Shown here: in pieces, positions 17,261 through 25,794 of the stretch
Position numbering within the stretch: the stretch's first letter is position 1
Layout: every line of letters starts with the position of its first letter
NCBI GenBank assembly: GCA_047974375.1
Contig: JBKECF010000015.1
Coordinates: 54,031 to 118,030 of the forward strand
DNA from: JBKECF01 sp047974375
GTDB taxonomy: Bacteria; Bacillota; Clostridia; Lachnospirales; CAMZNU01
DNA length: 64,000 nt
Direction: 5' to 3'
Notes under the pieces: generated by a model
What the model was told of the DNA's origin: nothing
Seen by the model: only the letters and a program-made list of their open reading frames with translations
Database searches by the model: none
Made by a program: the position numbers and the translations under genes

Positions 17261-17593
17261 TTAAACTATTCCACCTAAACACCTTTTAATTTTTTTACTA
17301 TTAGGATTATTCATATCTTCCAATAATTCTATTATTATACTAATTTGCTTCGCATTATTTTTATAGTTTTTTAATAAATGTAATTTAACTTCGAAGTCAT
17401 CTAACTTTTCTTCACAACGCTTAATGCTAGAATGCACACTTTGTCTTTTTATATTTTTCATTTCACTAATTTCATTTAGAGAAAGGTCATTTAAATAATA
17501 TAGTTCAAAAAATTCTTTTTGCTTTTCTGTTAACAATTCACCATAAAAGTCATAAAGGAAATTGTATCTATTAATCTTTTCATCCGTATACAT
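17261..17593 (-). CDS. ylxM: YlxM-family DNA-binding protein (UPF0122)
   Basis: A 110-residue helix-turn-helix protein, reading YNFLYDFYGELLTEKQKEFF near the start, then YYLNDLSLNEISEMKNIKRQSVHSSIKR, a sigma-70 region 4-like HTH. Members occur next to ffh in most Firmicutes and are thought to help SRP expression or function. The ATG at 17593 is better spaced from AAGGAG than the GTG one codon upstream. Its gene heads the ylxM-ffh-rpsP unit, 11 bases from ffh. Confidence 0.93.
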   Translation of the reverse strand: MYTDEKINRYNFLYDFYGELLTEKQKEFFELYYLNDLSLNEISEMKNIKRQSVHSSIKRCEEKLDDFEVKLHLLKNYKNNAKQISIIIELLEDMNNPNSKKIKRCLGGIV

Positions 17594-17603
17594 CACATCT
17601 CCT

Positions 17604-17625
17604 TGTAAGGTTTTTTCCCCTTACA
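17604..17625 (-). promoter_or_regulatory. 5'-end hairpin in the ylxM leader
   Basis: TGTAAGG and CCTTACA pair around GGAAAAAA on the minus strand, a few bases after the predicted transcription start and directly before the AAGGAG ribosome site of ylxM. A hairpin at the extreme 5' end can stabilise mRNA. No regulatory ligand is suggested. Confidence 0.4.
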
Positions 17626-17633
17626 CCAAAAAC

Positions 17634-17661
17634 ATTCTACCACACACTTTATTAATGTCAA
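17634..17661 (-). promoter_or_regulatory. Sigma-A type promoter of ylxM-ffh-rpsP
   Basis: On the minus strand TTGACA (17661-17656) and TAGAAT (17639-17634) are 16 bases apart, about 40 bases ahead of the ylxM start. Five or six consensus matches in each box. Confidence 0.7.
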
Positions 17662-17718
17662 TAGTTTTTTTGTTTTTTATGAAATTTATCGCATAAGTAA
17701 TAAAAATTATAATACACC

Positions 17719-17747
17719 TTGCAAGTAAATTTCTTTCTTGTTATATT
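17719..17747 (+). promoter_or_regulatory. Sigma-A type promoter of the peptide-type ABC operon
   Basis: TTGCAA (17719-17724) and TATATT (17742-17747) are exactly 17 bases apart, about 70 bases before the binding protein start. A 10-bp perfect inverted repeat, GCAAGTAAAT at 17721-17730 and ATTTACTTGC at 17788-17797, overlaps the -35 box and the leader. It could be an operator or a leader stem. Confidence 0.6.
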
Positions 17748-17819
17748 AGTTTAAGTATACCTTTAGTATGCAATAAAGTAACAAGCATTTACTTGCTAAC
17801 TATTAGAAAGGAAATTTTT

Positions 17820-19337
17820 ATGAAAAAAATTTTACTAATATTATTTGTCATATTTTCACTTTATGGTTGTGGTAAACCTAATCAAGATTTAAGTACAATT
17901 TCCATACCATATCCGGCTGACTTTACCTCTTTAAGTCCTATGGTAGATATATCGGCCCATACCGAACAAGTTTTAAGAAATATGCATAGGACTTTACTTA
18001 CATATAATGCCGAAACTAAAGATTTTGAATTGGATATGGCAGAAGAACTGAATTTTGACAAAAACATTTTGTATATAAAATTAAAGCCAAATATGTTATT
18101 TCATAACAACGAAAGAATTAAAGCTAGCGACGTAGCTTATTCATTTAAAAGACTAGCAGGGCATTACCCAGACTTCACTTCAACAAATGAAATATGGGTA
18201 CAGCTATTAAATAAAGAAAAAAGTGAAATTACTATACTAGATGAATCAAGTCTAACTATCAAGTTTAATGAAGATGCAATATCTTCTAGTATATATTATG
18301 CCATTGCTGATTGTTTTATTGTGCCAGAATCAGTTTCCGAAGCAGAACAAAGTAAAAACCCTATAGGTGCAGGACCCTACAAATTTGATAATTACATACC
18401 GGGCTTGCAAATTGAATTTTCAGCTTTTAATGACTATTATGGAACAGCTCCAGAAATAACTAAAATTATTTTTAAATTATATTCAGACGCAACATCAACT
18501 TTACTTGCATTTAAAAATAACGATATTAACTATATTTCTTTAGACTCATCAAGTAAAGATGAGATTCAAAACATTGAAGGTACAACTATTTATAGCAATT
18601 TAATGAATGATATAAATATAATGTATTTAAATTTCAACGTTGAACCATTTAATAATATTAAAATAAGAAAAGCCATTAATTATGGTATAAATAAGGAACG
18701 TATTATATCTTTATCGACAGCGGATATTGGAAAAACTACGGACACACATTTGTCCAAATTCATGACAAATGTGTATAATGAAAATTTAAAAAATACTTAT
18801 GATTACAATCCTGAAAAAGCAAAAGAAATATTAAATGAATATGGATATAACGAAAATAATCCGTTAATATTAAACTTAAAAACGGTTGCAGAGAACAATA
18901 TCTCTAATGATATGGCTCTATTGTTAAAAGATGAATTATATAATGTAAACATAGAGATAAATATTATACCCATACCTTGGGAACAATATTTACCCACTGT
19001 ATATCTGGAAAAAGACTATGAAGCTACAATACTCCAGCTTTTTGGATATGCAAACCCATATGAAGTTATGTCTTCAAATGTAAGTACCGACGTTGGTAAC
19101 CTTCCAGGATTTAATAATAAACAATATGACGAACTGATGAACCGTGCTTACCATGAATTAGATGAAGACAAAAGAAACACTTACTTTAAAGAAGCGCAAC
19201 AAATTTTAGTAGATAATGCAGTAGCAGTATATTTAGGCGATAGAGGTGAACAAGTGGCCTTATCTAAGGGCTATGTAGGTTATGAACAATACCCATTCCC
19301 TTTTATTGATGTATCTATTATAAAAATAGAGAGATAA
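17820..19337 (+). CDS. Peptide/nickel-type ABC transporter substrate-binding lipoprotein
   Basis: A 505-residue family 5 (DppA/NikA/OppA) binding protein. The lipoprotein signal MKKILLILFVIFSLYGC carries the acylated cysteine. Family features include LKPNMLFHNNERIKASDVAYSFKR and NPIGAGPYKF, IRKAINYGINKERI, and YNPEKAKEILNEYGY. I chose the ATG at 17820, after AGAAAGG, over an upstream in-frame start at 17793 that would spoil the signal peptide. It heads an operon with two permeases and one ATPase. The ligand could be a peptide, nickel or another small molecule and cannot be told here. Confidence 0.92.
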   Translation: MKKILLILFVIFSLYGCGKPNQDLSTISIPYPADFTSLSPMVDISAHTEQVLRNMHRTLLTYNAETKDFELDMAEELNFDKNILYIKLKPNMLFHNNERIKASDVAYSFKRLAGHYPDFTSTNEIWVQLLNKEKSEITILDESSLTIKFNEDAISSSIYYAIADCFIVPESVSEAEQSKNPIGAGPYKFDNYIPGLQIEFSAFNDYYGTAPEITKIIFKLYSDATSTLLAFKNNDINYISLDSSSKDEIQNIEGTTIYSNLMNDINIMYLNFNVEPFNNIKIRKAINYGINKERIISLSTADIGKTTDTHLSKFMTNVYNENLKNTYDYNPEKAKEILNEYGYNENNPLILNLKTVAENNISNDMALLLKDELYNVNIEINIIPIPWEQYLPTVYLEKDYEATILQLFGYANPYEVMSSNVSTDVGNLPGFNNKQYDELMNRAYHELDEDKRNTYFKEAQQILVDNAVAVYLGDRGEQVALSKGYVGYEQYPFPFIDVSIIKIER

Positions 19338-19338
19338 T

Positions 19339-20238
19339 ATGAAAAAAATAAGTATAAAGCTAATACAATATATTATAATTTTACTGACAGTTCAAACAAT
19401 ACTCTTTTTTATGTTCCAAGTGTTACCAGGAAATCCTGCCATTCTACGCCTAGGAATAGAAAATGCAGATAACGAAGCACTGAAAGCAGTTTTAGAAAAA
19501 AATTATAATCTCAATGATAATATTGCATTATCATATTATAACTGGATAAAAAATTTACTATTTGGTGATTTAGGCAATTCTTTTACTTTCGAAAATTATA
19601 CAGTAAAGGAATTAATTTTACCTAGGTTGTTGGAAACATTAAAACTTAGTATACCAACTATTGTCTTTTCAACAGCTGTCGGTTTTACTATTACAATCCT
19701 TCTATTAATTAAGGATAATAAATTTACTGCCATTATTAAAAATCTTGTAGTAGTCGGTATTTCACTACCTAGCTTTTGGATTGGAATAATTTTATTAAAT
19801 ATATTTGGAATTAACTTGGGTCTATTTAGAAATAACTCACTTATGCTACCCATACTTTCTTTAGGTATTCCATCAACATCTTTAATTGTAAAGTATTTTT
19901 ACCTATCATGCTTAGAGGAGAGTAAAAAAGAGTATATAGAATTCTTAAGAATAAACGAAATAAGTTTATTTAATATAACTAGACATATATTTAAGAACTC
20001 CATAATATCCTTTTTAGGTGTTTTTCTTTCAATATTTCTTAGCATACTTACTGGAAGCGTTCTAATTGAGAATATTTTTGCTATTAATGGTATAGGCAAA
20101 CTTATGGTAAGTTCCATAAAAACTTACGATTATCCTGTAGTGCAAGGAATAGTTTTATGCTACACCTTAATTATTTTATTATGTTCATGGATAATTGATT
20201 TAATTTCAATTATAATTGATAAGCGTTTAAAAATATAA
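19339..20238 (+). CDS. Peptide/nickel-type ABC transporter permease (DppB/NikB type)
   Basis: A 299-residue permease with six helices. It shows the N-terminal VLPGNPAILRLGIENAD segment, GNSFTFENYTVKELILPRLLETLKLS before the core, and ILIEN-like ENIFAINGIGKLMVSSIKTYDYPVVQG near the C-terminus, all typical of the DppB branch. It starts one base after the binding protein stop, so translation is likely coupled. It pairs with the following DppC-type permease. Confidence 0.93.
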   Translation: MKKISIKLIQYIIILLTVQTILFFMFQVLPGNPAILRLGIENADNEALKAVLEKNYNLNDNIALSYYNWIKNLLFGDLGNSFTFENYTVKELILPRLLETLKLSIPTIVFSTAVGFTITILLLIKDNKFTAIIKNLVVVGISLPSFWIGIILLNIFGINLGLFRNNSLMLPILSLGIPSTSLIVKYFYLSCLEESKKEYIEFLRINEISLFNITRHIFKNSIISFLGVFLSIFLSILTGSVLIENIFAINGIGKLMVSSIKTYDYPVVQGIVLCYTLIILLCSWIIDLISIIIDKRLKI

Positions 20239-20257
20239 ACTAGAAAGAGTAGGATAA

Positions 20258-21088
20258 ATGAATACAAATTCTTTTTTAAATAAAAAATTTATTATCGCCA
20301 TTACAACTATTTTTATATTTATTACTGTAGGTATAATAAGTTTTTTTTGGACACCAAATAATCCATATAAAATATACGACAATATATTAGGAAATAAGCT
20401 TATTTCATCTCCGTCCTCCATTTTCATCTTGGGAACAGATGAAAATGGAAGATGTATTTTATCTAGATTAATGATATCTCTTAGACGACTTTTTCTTATT
20501 TCTTTTTTTTCAGTAAGTATTGCTATTTTTTTAGGAATTATAATGGGCTTTATTTCCGGATACTCAAAAGGCAAATTAGGATATTTAACTTATGGAATAA
20601 TAAATATTATGAATTCAATACCAGATATTATATTTATACTTGTAATAATGTCCTTGGTTGGTGCTAGCAACATATCTTTAATATTAACAATTGGCTTTGT
20701 TTCTTTTGCTTATCCAGCTAGAGTAATTAGGAGTAATGTTCACAATATTAAAACTAGCGATTATATCTTTTGGGCAGGGAGTATTGGAGCTTCACATTTT
20801 AGGATTATATTTTTTCATATTTTTCCTAACCTATTATCTCTATTTTTTTTATGTGTAGTTAATCTATTTGCCACATCTATTCTAATTGATTCGGCTATTA
20901 GTTTTTTAGGTTTTGTAAGCCCAGATGTAGCCAGCATAGGTAGTATGTTGTCAAAATCAAGTATTTATTTAACATCATATCCCTTATATTGTATAGTTCC
21001 TGGAGTTGTAATTATACTTATAGTACTCTCTTTAAACATAATATCAGAATCATTAAACTTATATTTAGAAGAAAAAAAGATAATTTAA
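20258..21088 (+). CDS. Peptide/nickel-type ABC transporter permease (DppC/NikC type)
   Basis: A 276-residue permease with six helices. FILGTDENGRCILSRLMISLRRLFLI is the family's conserved GTDxxGRDxxSR element, here with C in place of D. DYIFWAGSIGASHFRIIFFHIFPNLL is the EAA loop that binds the ATPase. AISFLGFVSPDVASIGSMLS follows. It lies 19 bases after its partner permease and 23 before the ATPase gene. Confidence 0.93.
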   Translation: MNTNSFLNKKFIIAITTIFIFITVGIISFFWTPNNPYKIYDNILGNKLISSPSSIFILGTDENGRCILSRLMISLRRLFLISFFSVSIAIFLGIIMGFISGYSKGKLGYLTYGIINIMNSIPDIIFILVIMSLVGASNISLILTIGFVSFAYPARVIRSNVHNIKTSDYIFWAGSIGASHFRIIFFHIFPNLLSLFFLCVVNLFATSILIDSAISFLGFVSPDVASIGSMLSKSSIYLTSYPLYCIVPGVVIILIVLSLNIISESLNLYLEEKKII

Positions 21089-21111
21089 CAGATTCAAAGA
21101 AAGGTTAGAAT

Positions 21112-21981
21112 ATGCTATCAGTCGAAAATTTATATGTTAAATCTTTAGATATTGAGCTTTTATCTAATATTAATTTTAATGTAGCAAAAAGTACTGCTTG
21201 CGGAATAATAGGAGAAAGTGGATCAGGTAAAACATTATTAGTAAAAACTATATTAAACAATAATAATTTAAAAACAAATGGTAATATATGTTATGATAAT
21301 AAAATAATTAGCAAAAATATCTTCGGATATATTCCCCAAAATCCCGCTTTAGCCTTAGACCCATTATATACAATCGGACAACAAATATTAGAATTATCAA
21401 AAAGCAAAAATAAAGCGGAAATAGTTGATATATGTAAAGAAGTAAACTTAGATAAGAAATATCTTAACTACTATCCACACCAACTAAGCGGAGGAATTAA
21501 ACAGAGAGTTCTTATTGCCATGGCACTTATTAATAACCCCAAAATAATAATAGCTGACGAACCAACGACATCTTTAGATGTTACAGTTCAACTAGATATA
21601 CTAAATTTAATTAAAAAAATTCAAAAAAAACATGGCTTAATGCTACTATTTATATCCCATGATATAAAAGTGATAAAATATATATGTAGCGATGTTATTG
21701 TAATGTATGGAGGAAGAATTGTAGAAAAAGGGCAAATTGATGTATTAGAAAAGCCTTTGCATCCCTATACAAAAGCTTTGGTCGAGTCTGTTCCTAAAGG
21801 CAAGTATAATGACTGTGTAGTAAAAGGGTTATTAGGTAATCCAATTAAGTTAAAAGAAAATATTACTGGATGCAACTTTTATAATAGGTGTGTTTATAAA
21901 AAAGATGCTTGTAAAAGTCATAATAAAAATAATAATATAGACGGAAGAATAGTAAATTGTATTTTATATAATGAGGTGTAA
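21112..21981 (+). CDS. Peptide/nickel-type ABC transporter ATPase (DppD/NikD type)
   Basis: A 289-residue ATPase with Walker A GESGSGKT near residue 37, signature LSGGIKQR, and Walker B IIIADEPTTSLD. A C-terminal extension (GLLGNPIKLKENITGCNFYNRCVYKKDAC) is the oligopeptide-transporter C-terminal domain with conserved cysteines. Systems of this family usually have two ATPases (D and F), but only one is encoded here and the next gene is rqcP. Either it works as a homodimer or the partner is elsewhere. Confidence 0.92.
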   Translation: MLSVENLYVKSLDIELLSNINFNVAKSTACGIIGESGSGKTLLVKTILNNNNLKTNGNICYDNKIISKNIFGYIPQNPALALDPLYTIGQQILELSKSKNKAEIVDICKEVNLDKKYLNYYPHQLSGGIKQRVLIAMALINNPKIIIADEPTTSLDVTVQLDILNLIKKIQKKHGLMLLFISHDIKVIKYICSDVIVMYGGRIVEKGQIDVLEKPLHPYTKALVESVPKGKYNDCVVKGLLGNPIKLKENITGCNFYNRCVYKKDACKSHNKNNNIDGRIVNCILYNEV

Positions 21982-21982
21982 A

Positions 21983-22222
21983 ATGAGATTAGATAAATTT
22001 TTAAAAGTTTCTAGAATAATAAAACGTCGTACAGTAGCTAACGATGCTTGTTCAGCCGGAAGAGTTACAATAAATGGATTAACTGCAAAAGCTGGAGCCA
22101 ATATTAAAATAGGCGATATTATAGAAATAAAATTTGGTGATAAACAAAACCAATATGAAGTACTAAATATAAAAGAAACTGTAAAAAAAGATGAAGCAAA
22201 CGACTTATATAAGCAACTGTAG
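21983..22222 (+). CDS. rqcP: S4-domain RNA-binding protein RqcP
   Basis: A 79-residue S4 RNA-binding protein that starts MRLDKFLKVSRIIKRRTVAN and contains SAGRVTINGLTAKAGANIKIGD. RqcP (YabO) stabilises P-site tRNA on stalled 50S subunits during alanine tailing by RqcH. The ATG at 21983 follows GAGGTG; the preceding ABC ATPase gene ends two bases earlier. In many Clostridia it is followed by yabP, yabQ and divIC. Here it is followed directly by divIC. Confidence 0.94.
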   Translation: MRLDKFLKVSRIIKRRTVANDACSAGRVTINGLTAKAGANIKIGDIIEIKFGDKQNQYEVLNIKETVKKDEANDLYKQL

Positions 22223-22231
22223 GTGATAATT

Positions 22232-22495
22232 ATGAAGAGAAGTAAAATATTTGTATTAGTCTTTACAGCAATATCAATCTTCGGTTGTATATATGTTTTT
22301 CGTTCAGTTAATGAGTACAATAAGTTAGTAAAGGTCAATGAAGAATTGGTCAATGAATTAGAAAAATCAGATAAAAAAATAGTTGATATAAAAAATGATA
22401 TAGTTTACCAAGATAGTATCGAATTTGTAAAAAAAGTTGCACGTGACCAACTAGGGTATGTAAACGGAGATGAATTTATTTTTAAGGTTAAATAA
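22232..22495 (+). CDS. divIC: Septum formation initiator, DivIC/FtsB family
   Basis: An 87-residue bitopic membrane protein. One N-terminal helix (IFVLVFTAISIFGCIYVF) is followed by a coiled coil (about residues 25-60, VNEYNKLVKVNEELVNELEKSD) and the conserved VARDQLGYVNGDEFIF end, where the family has ARxxLGxVxPGE. It works with DivIB and FtsL in divisome assembly. I chose the ATG at 22232; a GTG at 22223 abuts the rqcP stop. Its position next to rqcP is standard. Confidence 0.92.
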   Translation: MKRSKIFVLVFTAISIFGCIYVFRSVNEYNKLVKVNEELVNELEKSDKKIVDIKNDIVYQDSIEFVKKVARDQLGYVNGDEFIFKVK

Positions 22496-22510
22496 TTTTT
22501 AGGGGGAATT

Positions 22511-23524
22511 ATGAAAGAAAAAGTTATAATGAAGGATATTGCAAAAGACTTAAACATTAGCATTGTTTCGGTTTCTAAGGCGTTATCTGGTAAAGATGGC
22601 ATTAGTGATGAATTAAGGGTTAAAATAATAAATAAAGCTAATGCATTAGGATATAGAACATCTTTAACACAAAAAAACAACTTACTCAATAACCCGATAA
22701 TTGGCATAATTGCCCCTGAATATTTTTTTAAAGGAAATCAATATTATTGTGACTGTTTTGCAGAAATTGTCCAATTACTTGAAGAAAATCAATATAGTGC
22801 AATCCTAAAAATTATAAGCCATGATGAAATTAATAATAAAGATATACCTAGAATGATTGAAAATAAATTGGTTGATGGAATTATTTTCTTAGCAGAGATA
22901 CCTAGCGGGTATATTGAAAATATTTCTAAAATAGCCATCCCTTTTCTGCTATTTGATTTTTATTGTACTGATATAAATACAACATCTATTGTTGCCAATA
23001 ATTTTTTAGGCACTTATGAGATAACTAATTTTTTAATTAATAATGGACATAGTAAAATCGGGTTTGTAGGAACGATTAATGCAACAAAAAGTATAAGTGA
23101 CCGTTTTTTAGGCTATCAAAAAAGTTTGTTGGAACATAGTATTGGGTTCAACTCCGATTTAATCATAAAAGATCGAGATGATATAAACACTATTTCCAAT
23201 AAACTATTTAAATTGCCAGATAATATGCCCACAGCCTTTGTTTGTAACAACGATTCATCTGCCTTTACATTTATAACTTTCCTAGAAAAAAATGGTTATA
23301 GCGTACCAAAAGACGTTAGTATAATAAGTTTTGACAACACAAAATATAGCAGAATAACCTCCCCTAGCATTACAACTTATGATACCAATATTAAAAACAT
23401 GTCACAAGCTGCTGTTAATAAAATAATTGGATTTATAAAAGGTGAAAATGATATTAAAGAACAAATAGTTGTAACTGGCGACATAATTCTTAGAAATAGT
23501 CATAGAAGCTTATTGCTAAAATAA
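22511..23524 (+). CDS. LacI/GalR-family transcriptional regulator
   Basis: A 337-residue regulator. The N-terminal HTH reads MKDIAKDLNISIVSVSKALSGKDGISDELR with the hinge helix region after it. The periplasmic-binding-like effector domain has PIIGIIAPEYFF, VANNFLGTYEITNFLINNGHSKIGFVG, DRFLGYQKSL and STAFV-type FVCNNDSSAF. It is preceded by AGGGGGAATT. It is the next gene after divIC, 16 bases away, but the function is likely unrelated. The target sugar genes are not evident nearby. Confidence 0.93.
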   Translation: MKEKVIMKDIAKDLNISIVSVSKALSGKDGISDELRVKIINKANALGYRTSLTQKNNLLNNPIIGIIAPEYFFKGNQYYCDCFAEIVQLLEENQYSAILKIISHDEINNKDIPRMIENKLVDGIIFLAEIPSGYIENISKIAIPFLLFDFYCTDINTTSIVANNFLGTYEITNFLINNGHSKIGFVGTINATKSISDRFLGYQKSLLEHSIGFNSDLIIKDRDDINTISNKLFKLPDNMPTAFVCNNDSSAFTFITFLEKNGYSVPKDVSIISFDNTKYSRITSPSITTYDTNIKNMSQAAVNKIIGFIKGENDIKEQIVVTGDIILRNSHRSLLLK

Positions 23525-23543
23525 TGGAAACAGGAGGAACTCA

Positions 23544-24065
23544 ATGAATAAAAAAAATTTGATTAATATTATTTTCTTTATTATTATTTTTGCGTATTTA
23601 ATTTTTTTGTTTAAATTGCTTTTCTTTAAAAATTTTTCCCCCATAGAAATATTAGATACTTCAAGAGCAATGTCAAGACGCACTAACCTAAATCCCTTCG
23701 AGACAATAACTAATTACTATATATATAGTTCTAAAAATTTTTTTGTATCGGGTACAAATTTATTTGGCAATATTATTATATTTATACCTATTGGATTTTT
23801 ATTAAAATTATTTAATACCAGATTTACATCTATTTTTATATTTTTTATAACTTGCTTTGTAGAATTAATACAATATATTCTTGCTATTGGTGTTGCTGAT
23901 ATTGATGACATTATTTTGAATTATATTGGTGGTTTAATTGGTATTGCTTTATATATAATTTGCAATCGTTGTTTTAAAGATAACCATAAAATAAAAACCA
24001 TAGTAGTATATTCTAGTATAGCTATTTTAACATTGTATTTTATTTTTTATTTACTTTTTGTGTAA
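23544..24065 (+). CDS. VanZ-like membrane protein
   Basis: A 173-residue protein with about five hydrophobic segments. The conserved VanZ pattern is present: NLNPFETI after the first helix, NLFGNIIIFIPIGFLLKL, the acidic FVELIQYILAIGVADIDDIILNYIGGLIG, and a final helix. VanZ-family proteins are often found near sugar or cell-envelope genes; the biochemical role is unclear. A GGAGGAA ribosome site precedes the ATG, 20 bases after the LacI-type gene. Confidence 0.88.
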   Translation: MNKKNLINIIFFIIIFAYLIFLFKLLFFKNFSPIEILDTSRAMSRRTNLNPFETITNYYIYSSKNFFVSGTNLFGNIIIFIPIGFLLKLFNTRFTSIFIFFITCFVELIQYILAIGVADIDDIILNYIGGLIGIALYIICNRCFKDNHKIKTIVVYSSIAILTLYFIFYLLFV

Positions 24066-24208
24066 TAAAATCAGCTATTTAAAAATAATACTCCTATGGT
24101 TATAAAGTTTCATCTTCATTAAATAAATCTAACTGTATGTGTCAGTTTGAGCTGAGTTTTGCTTTTACAGAGATTTCTGCACACCATACCAAGAGCATAA
24201 ATACTTCA

Positions 24209-24538
24209 TTATACAAGTATATTAAAATATTTTGTATCCTCCAACGCCATGATGCCATATAGTGTACTTTCTTCAATAACAAACATCTCCCCAGCATTAA
24301 GTGTTATTTCATCTTTCTCTTTAAATGTTATTTTTAATTTTCCTTCTAAGCAAAAGAATAATGTTTCTTCAGGATATATTTCTTTATCAATGTCTTCCCC
24401 TTTTGATGCTGAAAAAAAACGCATTTCTATGTTCTCAGTGTTTAAAATTGCTTTACTTGATATTTTATTCTTTGAATGGCTTACATATTCTTTCGAGTCT
24501 ATAACAGTAAATGGTTCGATATTTTTATATTTTTTCAT
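24209..24538 (-). CDS. Cupin-domain protein without metal-binding histidines
   Basis: A 109-residue single-domain cupin: YPEETLFFCLEGKLKITFKEKDEITLNAGEMFVIEESTLYGIMAL. The usual cupin motif histidines are replaced (YPEET, TLYGI), so it probably does not bind metal. Its ATG overlaps or touches the stop of the upstream cupin (TAGATG), so the two are co-translated and may form a heterodimer. The substrate is unknown. Confidence 0.75.
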   Translation of the reverse strand: MKKYKNIEPFTVIDSKEYVSHSKNKISSKAILNTENIEMRFFSASKGEDIDKEIYPEETLFFCLEGKLKITFKEKDEITLNAGEMFVIEESTLYGIMALEDTKYFNILV

Positions 24539-24877
24539 CTACTTCTCCTTTATAACTACCAAAAGCATTGTCATATTTTCTTTTGCTGTTACTTGATGTG
24601 AAATATTAGCAGGCATAACAATAACTTGTCCTTGTTTGACTTCTGTTGTTTCCTCTGCAATTTTAACTGTTGCTATGCCTTTATGAATGTATAATAGCGC
24701 ATCGCCGGTGGCAGCATGAGGTCCAACACCTTCACCTTTTCCAAAGGATAAAAAAGTTATAGAAGAACCATTTTTTTGTGCCAAAGACAAACTATCTATT
24801 TGTCCATCAGATGGAAAAACTAAATCATCTACACTTATACTCTTACCAATTTCAATATTTTTGATAAATTCACTCAT
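24539..24877 (-). CDS. Cupin-domain protein with histidine motif
   Basis: A 112-residue cupin containing PHAATGDALLYIHKGIATVKI and VIVMPANISHQVTAKENMTMLLVV. Histidines in PHAA and ISHQV sit where cupins bind metal. It resembles small stress- or sugar-related cupins seen in Clostridia, whose role is not established. An AAGGAGATTATT ribosome site precedes the ATG. It is upstream of, and abuts, the second cupin. Confidence 0.82.
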   Translation of the reverse strand: MSEFIKNIEIGKSISVDDLVFPSDGQIDSLSLAQKNGSSITFLSFGKGEGVGPHAATGDALLYIHKGIATVKIAEETTEVKQGQVIVMPANISHQVTAKENMTMLLVVIKEK

Positions 24878-25038
24878 AATAATCTCCTTTTTTCTATAAA
24901 AAATTCTTTTCGACTTCTGTTATATCTAGTTAACATCATAGCATAACCCCCCTATATTTGCATTGCATAAGCAACCATTATATGAAGACATTGAATTTAA
25001 AATTATAGATTTAGTTTAGTTTATATCAAAGAATTAGA

Positions 25039-25794
25039 TTACTGCTTATTTGAGATGAAACTTATTTTAAGTATTTTTGAAATAATAGTTTCAAATACAC
25101 CTGATAATATTATTGTGATAATTGCCCATGCAAGAACACCGGCTGTGTTTAAAGCTACTCGTTCCATTTGAAAGCCGGTTCCCATGGCATATTTAGGCTG
25201 GCTAAGTACTTCTGCTGCGATGCACACTTTAAATGTCAATGAAAATCCAGTTGGTAATATTGCTGCAAGTGATGCAACTATAGATGGTAAATATAAATGA
25301 AATAGCTTTTTCATTTTTGTAAATCTGTAAATATTTACCATCTCCAGCAGCTTTTTATCAATGTTGATTATACCGCTTACAACTGTACTGTAAATAATAG
25401 GAAAACATACTAGAAAGCATACAAGTATAGGTGATGATTCTCTTCCTAACCAAATAAGAGCCAATAAGATTACTGCCATTGTCGGCATTGATTTTAAAAC
25501 TAAAATAATAGGTTCTAACAAATCACGAATAAATCCATAAAAACCACTAATCATACCCAATACTATGCCTAAGGTAAATGATAATAAAAAACTAAAAATA
25601 ACCCTTTTACAAGTAGAAACTAGGTTAAGCAAAAAATTTTTATCTAATACAATAACAATCAGCTCTTCAATAACTCTAATTGGTGAAGGTATTTTGATTT
25701 CATTACTTATATATGTGGCAAATAAAAACCATATACTAACTAACACTATAATTATAAAAATTTTATACTTATTATTCAAAATAAAATCCTTCAT
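25039..25794 (-). CDS. NitT/TauT-type ABC transporter permease
   Basis: A 251-residue permease of the SsuC/TauC/ThiX group with six helices. Key segments are SFTLGIVLGMISGFYGFIRDLLEPIILVLKSMPTMAVILLALIWLG and the EAA-type loop RFTKMKKLFHLYLPSIVASLAAILPTGFSLTFK. Its start overlaps the end of the binding-protein gene by 23 bases. The ligand of the system (a sulfonate, pyrimidine-type or other compound) is not decided by sequence. Confidence 0.9.
   Translation of the reverse strand: MKDFILNNKYKIFIIIVLVSIWFLFATYISNEIKIPSPIRVIEELIVIVLDKNFLLNLVSTCKRVIFSFLLSFTLGIVLGMISGFYGFIRDLLEPIILVLKSMPTMAVILLALIWLGRESSPILVCFLVCFPIIYSTVVSGIINIDKKLLEMVNIYRFTKMKKLFHLYLPSIVASLAAILPTGFSLTFKVCIAAEVLSQPKYAMGTGFQMERVALNTAGVLAWAIITIILSGVFETIISKILKISFISNKQ

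Noticed and set aside
17721..17797. Inverted repeat GCAAGTAAAT...ATTTACTTGC as a defined regulator operator
   Set aside because: The arms are perfect but 57 bases apart and no cognate regulator is evident. I mention it only within the promoter entry.
24066..24208. Possible riboswitch or small RNA after the VanZ-like gene
   Set aside because: No conserved aptamer core or stable stem was found on either strand.
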